Shown here one piece after another: positions 60,801 through 64,000 of a DNA stretch of 64,000 bases. Position 1 is the first letter of the stretch. Each line of letters begins with the position of its first letter. Under the pieces are notes generated by a model. It saw nothing but the letters and a program-made list of their open reading frames with translations. It did not search any database and was not told where the DNA came from. The DNA is from JADHLJ01 sp038118725 (lineage in GTDB: Bacteria; Pseudomonadota; Alphaproteobacteria; Thalassobaculales; Thalassobaculaceae), in contig JAYOIK010000014.1 in assembly GCA_038118725.1 (NCBI GenBank), positions 10,071-74,070 of the forward strand, written 5' to 3'. A program made the translations under genes and the position numbers.

Positions 60801-61649
60801 ATGCCTTTATTTTATAGAAAATGGGTCAAATACCTATCATCATTCATCGCGTTGACCACGATTTTGACCGCCTGCGCTCAACCACCGAGCACAACCGTCG
60901 GTGAAGGCGCCGATCCCTTTCAGGTCGACAAAGACGTCGTGTTTCGCACGACCTACTACTTTCGCACCTTCGACTATTGCGTGGCCCGGGAGCTGAAGAA
61001 CGGCAAGTTCAAGAACGTCGTGGTTCCGCTTACCGACTCCCTCTACCGGTTTCGCATGACCGGCAAGTCCAACTCCTTGCTCTCGGATGTTAAATTCGAG
61101 TCCGGGACCCTACGGGCCTGGGAGATCGACCCTTTCGGGGCCAGGGTTGAATACGACCCGGAACTGAGGCGCCACCGGGTGATCTCCCCGCGCGAGGCCG
61201 ATGCCGACGCCCGCCGCGCCGCGATCAAGCGCGATCTGAACGAGATGCTGGAGATGTATGACCGGATCGCGGAGCGTAACGCCGATCCCAATGACCAAGG
61301 CGCTCTCGCCGCGGCAAACAGGACGAAACGGCAAGAAAACGATAACGCCGTGCTCGGAAAACTCAGCACCGCCTTGCAAGGAAAGATCGACGAACTCGCG
61401 AGCGTCGCCAGCGGCCCGGACGAAGCGGATTTCACGATGGGCCCAACCAGCCCCCCCCCTTACAACGGCGCAAAGGGCGGAGATCCTCAAAACCGAGGTC
61501 GCTCGAGTCATTACCGCGATGTTGCCGAAAGCGTCATCGGGAGACGTCGCCACGATCATGGCCAATTACGGCGACCCGGAAGCCATGTTGCTAACCGGCG
61601 ACCCGACCCGCCCGGGTTACGTGGAACGCGTGGTGCGAGAAGTTTTTGA
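60801..61649 (+). CDS. Putative lipoprotein, N-terminal part of a frameshifted gene
   Basis: I do not recognise the family. Read as given, the frame makes 282 residues. Residues 1-26 are a lipoprotein signal (hydrophobic core, lipobox LTAC with the cysteine near 25), then RTTYYFRTFDYCVARELKNG, VVVPLTDSLYRFRMTGKSNS, and LRAWEIDPFGARVEYDPE, giving a compact periplasmic domain, followed by a charged helix (about 135-200). After the run of nine C (61451-61459) the text becomes low in structure (PPPYNGAKGGDPQNRG and on), while frame +1 continues a normal protein. The last 60 residues are therefore almost certainly not real, and the gene continues to 62201. Confidence 0.75.
   Translation: MPLFYRKWVKYLSSFIALTTILTACAQPPSTTVGEGADPFQVDKDVVFRTTYYFRTFDYCVARELKNGKFKNVVVPLTDSLYRFRMTGKSNSLLSDVKFESGTLRAWEIDPFGARVEYDPELRRHRVISPREADADARRAAIKRDLNEMLEMYDRIAERNADPNDQGALAAANRTKRQENDNAVLGKLSTALQGKIDELASVASGPDEADFTMGPTSPPPYNGAKGGDPQNRGRSSHYRDVAESVIGRRRHDHGQLRRPGSHVANRRPDPPGLRGTRGARSF
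61451..61459 (+). repeat. Run of nine C at the frameshift site
   Basis: Nine consecutive cytosines inside the lipoprotein gene, at the exact point where the protein-like reading frame moves by one. Eight C would keep the frame. Either a sequencing/assembly error or a slippage-prone (phase-variable) tract. Confidence 0.85.
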
Positions 61650-62201
61650 TAAAGCCTATGAAACCCCCGCAACAAGAACCGCCATTCAAACCGCCATGGG
61701 TGGCGCCAAGGAGAACACGGCACAAGCCGCCGTCACCACTCTAGCCAAACAGAAATCCACTCTTCTGGATCTCGTGGAAAAGAACGTTTCGGCCCTTTGG
61801 AGCGCTGGAGGCCTAGCGCCTTCCATCCAATGCCCGGCGGACGCGCCGGTTCAGCGGGGCTTTCAGGTTCTCGGCCCAGAGGGCTGGCGCACCTTCAACC
61901 AGGACGAACGCCTGCTCGTAGCCATGTCCTCCAGCGCCGCGCCAATCGTATCGACCCTTAAGGACTTATCCGGGAGGGTGCTGAACGCCCGGGACAACCC
62001 GGAAGCGGAACTATTGCGATCGCGATTGAGCAGAAACGCCTATCCGAGGCCGGACGGACCCTGGATCGGGAAAAGCGCGACGACAAAAAAAGCCCGCGGC
62101 AGCTCGCCAAGGCCATTTGCGACAAACTCGTGGGCAGGGCCGAGACCCTGGCCGCCACCAATGCCAAGCGCAAGGAGGTCTGCGGCGATGAAGAGAATTA
62201 G
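61459..62201 (+). pseudogene. Continuation of the frameshifted lipoprotein gene
   Basis: From 61459 the protein-like frame is shifted by one and reads without stop: AEILKTEVARVITAMLPKAS, MLLTGDPTRPGYVERVVREV, LGPEGWRTFNQDERLLVAMS and IVSTLKDLSGRVLNARDNPE. Between about 61962 and 62020 the natural reading returns to the first frame (IAIEQKRLSEAGRTLDREKR, QLAKAICDKLVGRAETLAAT) and ends at TAG 62199-62201. A stop in the first frame at 61959-61961 places the second shift after it. The two shifts cancel, so an intact gene of about 466 codons (60801-62201) is likely. The last codons hold the Shine-Dalgarno of the next gene and overlap its start by 14 bases. Confidence 0.7.
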
Positions 62202-64000
62202 AACCCCGCGCCCAATGCGCCTCGCCCTCTCCGTTCTCGCGCTCAGCGCCCTCGCCGGCTGCGCCGCGGATTCCACGGGCTCATCGAGAAACAGTCAGAT
62301 CAGTGTTCTCGACGCCTCGGCATCCATGCGGGTCGAGGTCGAGGTCTACAAAGGCCCGCTATCCAAGGAAATGTCGATCCAGTTCGCGGAACTCGCCGGC
62401 GTCCTCGACGATTCGAAGCGCGGCCTGGAAATCCTGCACGCCAATATGACGGTCTCCGCGGCGCGCTTGGGATGTGCGATCGGAGATGGAAGCACTAGCG
62501 GCGGTAACAAAGGAATGCTGAGCAACCAACCCGCGAGATCAACGCGAGAACTAACTTCCCAGGGAGACATGACGCTTTGGAGCACCCTGTTCAAGCCTAA
62601 GCCAAAAGACAGAACCGTCCTCAACTACGAGAACGCGGTTAAACTGCCGGGAGGCAGCGGGGAGTATCTGGTGGACATCCTAAAAGATGAGGGAGTACCG
62701 GATCGAAACGGCTATATTTTTTGTAACACGTTGGCCCAAATTTTGATCGATACAGAAGATACCTTCAGCGCCTTTCCAAAAAATTACAATAGTTTCCACA
62801 CCAACTGTCCGAAAATTCATGCGCCGAGCACGCCCGGCACCAATCACGGCCAATGTGTCCGGGGACTTCAAGATATCGCCGAGTTTGGTGCCCGCCTGGC
62901 CCAACGCGCCGAGTACTGGGCGACGGAACATGTCGCGACCATGCCGGACAACACTCGTCTCCGAATTGAGATGGCCAATTTCGCTCAATTCGTTAAGAAC
63001 TACGGCAACCAACTGGTCTCGCGCGCCGACGCGCTGGTCAAACAGGTCGCCGGAGCCCGAGGGGTCGGCATCGCGCGGCAGCAACTCGCCAATAGCGTCT
63101 TTTTGCGCGACAGCTCGCCCACCGGCTATCTCAATCTCTATCGCTGGAACAAGGCGGCGGTCGACCGCGAGGAGGACGGCGTGACCGTCGAGGACCGCAC
63201 CCGGATGGTGGATCAACTGGTCGCCGATACCTATTGGTCGAAGGTAAACACGGTTTTCGCCGCGGGCCAAGGCGACGTTTCCATGGCTCTGATCAAGGAT
63301 GATGTCGGCAACTGGAATCTTAAAAGCTTCGACAACAGCCCCGGTGAGCTTCTGAACGCCTATAAGGACGCCGGGCTCGCCGCCGTTAAAAGCGCGGTGG
63401 AACTCGCCGGATCGGGCGGCACGCTTCCGCGCGCGAAGAACGCGCTCAATTTCGCCAACCAGATCGCGCTGGGCTCAACCAGCGGCGGTCGCGCCGCGGA
63501 AACCGCGGATCGCCTCGCAACCCTACGCGAGGAAACCGCCCGCAAGATCGCCGCGATCGGCGATGACATGGAGGAAGTCGGGAACGACCTCGACAAGGAC
63601 ATCACGGAACTCAAGGAAAAAATCAACGGCGCCGACGGCAAGTCGGGCCTCCAGAAGGAGCGACACGATCAACGCGAGGCTCTCAAAAATGAAAATGAGG
63701 CGGTCGGAAAAATCGAAGGGCAACTCAAGGACACCGGGGAAAAGCTGGATACAAGCGAGAAGAAAATCGCGGAGTTAAACGACAAACTAGCGAAACTAGC
63801 CGCGCCTAATCCTCCGATTCCACCAAAAATCATAGAGACCGTCACGGACTCTGACGGGACGGCACGGACGGTTGAGACGGACAATCCCGCCTACGGGCCA
63901 CACATCGAGGAAATCAAGAAGACCGACAAGGCGCTCGATGATGAAGTAAAGAAATTCACTGGCCTTCGAAAAACCGAGAAGGAACTAGCCGGTAAACTTA
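62188..64000 (+). CDS. Putative coiled-coil lipoprotein, 3' end beyond the window
   Basis: At least 604 codons, open to the window edge. ATG 62188 has AAGGAGGT nine bases upstream and begins a lipoprotein signal: MKRIRTPRPMRLALSVLALS and the lipobox LAGC (cysteine at 25). The mature part has a predicted globular region (about 30-330, with EVEVYKGPLSKEMSIQFAEL, CNTLAQILIDTEDTFSAFP and HGQCVRGLQDIAEFGARLAQ), then a second helical region (about 335-440). From about 430 comes a long Glu/Lys-rich coiled coil (EETARKIAAIGDDMEEV, ALKNENEAVGKIEGQLK, TSEKKIAELNDKLAKLA), broken by a Pro-rich hinge near 545. It is transcriptionally linked to the upstream lipoprotein gene. No family recognised; an envelope-anchored scaffold is a guess. 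Confidence 0.78.
   Translation, partial: MKRIRTPRPMRLALSVLALSALAGCAADSTGSSRNSQISVLDASASMRVEVEVYKGPLSKEMSIQFAELAGVLDDSKRGLEILHANMTVSAARLGCAIGDGSTSGGNKGMLSNQPARSTRELTSQGDMTLWSTLFKPKPKDRTVLNYENAVKLPGGSGEYLVDILKDEGVPDRNGYIFCNTLAQILIDTEDTFSAFPKNYNSFHTNCPKIHAPSTPGTNHGQCVRGLQDIAEFGARLAQRAEYWATEHVATMPDNTRLRIEMANFAQFVKNYGNQLVSRADALVKQVAGARGVGIARQQLANSVFLRDSSPTGYLNLYRWNKAAVDREEDGVTVEDRTRMVDQLVADTYWSKVNTVFAAGQGDVSMALIKDDVGNWNLKSFDNSPGELLNAYKDAGLAAVKSAVELAGSGGTLPRAKNALNFANQIALGSTSGGRAAETADRLATLREETARKIAAIGDDMEEVGNDLDKDITELKEKINGADGKSGLQKERHDQREALKNENEAVGKIEGQLKDTGEKLDTSEKKIAELNDKLAKLAAPNPPIPPKIIETVTDSDGTARTVETDNPAYGPHIEEIKKTDKALDDEVKKFTGLRKTEKELAGKL

Overview
The window reads as chromosomal DNA of a GC-rich, flagellated alphaproteobacterium, most likely Rhodospirillales-like. 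The evidence is the gene order. One block runs rpsB-tsf-pyrH-frr-uppS-cdsA-dxr-rseP-bamA-skp-lpxD-fabZ-lpxA-lpxI-lpxB and uses LpxI rather than LpxH. A second block is proS-lolC/E-lolD-dnaE with a short ProS. HemB is of the Mg type, and the flagellar locus is FlbD-controlled. I see no rRNA, tRNA, CRISPR array, insertion sequence or phage gene. No stretch longer than 300 bases lacks a gene; the longest gap is 44079-44373.

Layout: 1-8270 holds catabolic and transport genes: the end of an HSD10-like dehydrogenase, a KefB-type antiporter, a BadI/MenB-like hydrolase with a CoA ligase, and an AGE-family epimerase divergent from two NAD-dependent oxidoreductases. 8305-22981 is the envelope and translation block, all on the minus strand, making lipid A, the outer-membrane assembly machine, isoprenoid and phospholipid precursors and translation factors. 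23198-24545 is a three-gene nitrile hydratase/thiocyanate hydrolase-type operon with a split beta subunit and a His-rich alpha subunit. 24663-29701 holds a glycosyltransferase, an M81 peptidase family gene and small accessory genes. 29717-36734 is dnaE-lolD-lolC/E-proS. 36909-40923 is a MarR/LdtR-like regulator beside a valine (isobutyryl-CoA) degradation cluster. 41121-44078 holds a formyltetrahydrofolate hydrolase-like gene divergent from hemB, which is coupled to a TauD-type dioxygenase.

44252-56257 is a plus-strand flagellar locus: a possible 41-residue leader ORF, fliF, fliH, fliN, a motA-like gene, flbD, flhA, flhF, flhG and a Pro/Ala-rich FliK-like gene. No fliG and no motB are present here. 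56268-60652 holds a HAD hydrolase, a TIGR04372-like glycosyltransferase, a CaiC-like CoA ligase and a DsbA-like isomerase.

The right end, 60653-64000, is the least familiar part. It has an AT-rich promoter region followed by two consecutive lipoprotein genes that I cannot assign to a family. The first is split by two compensating frameshifts, one at a run of nine C. The second starts at 62188 behind a near-perfect Shine-Dalgarno, is open to the window edge and carries a long coiled coil. This locus, the three-subunit hydratase, the stand-alone formyl-THF hydrolase domain and the possible fliF leader ORF are the items most worth following up.
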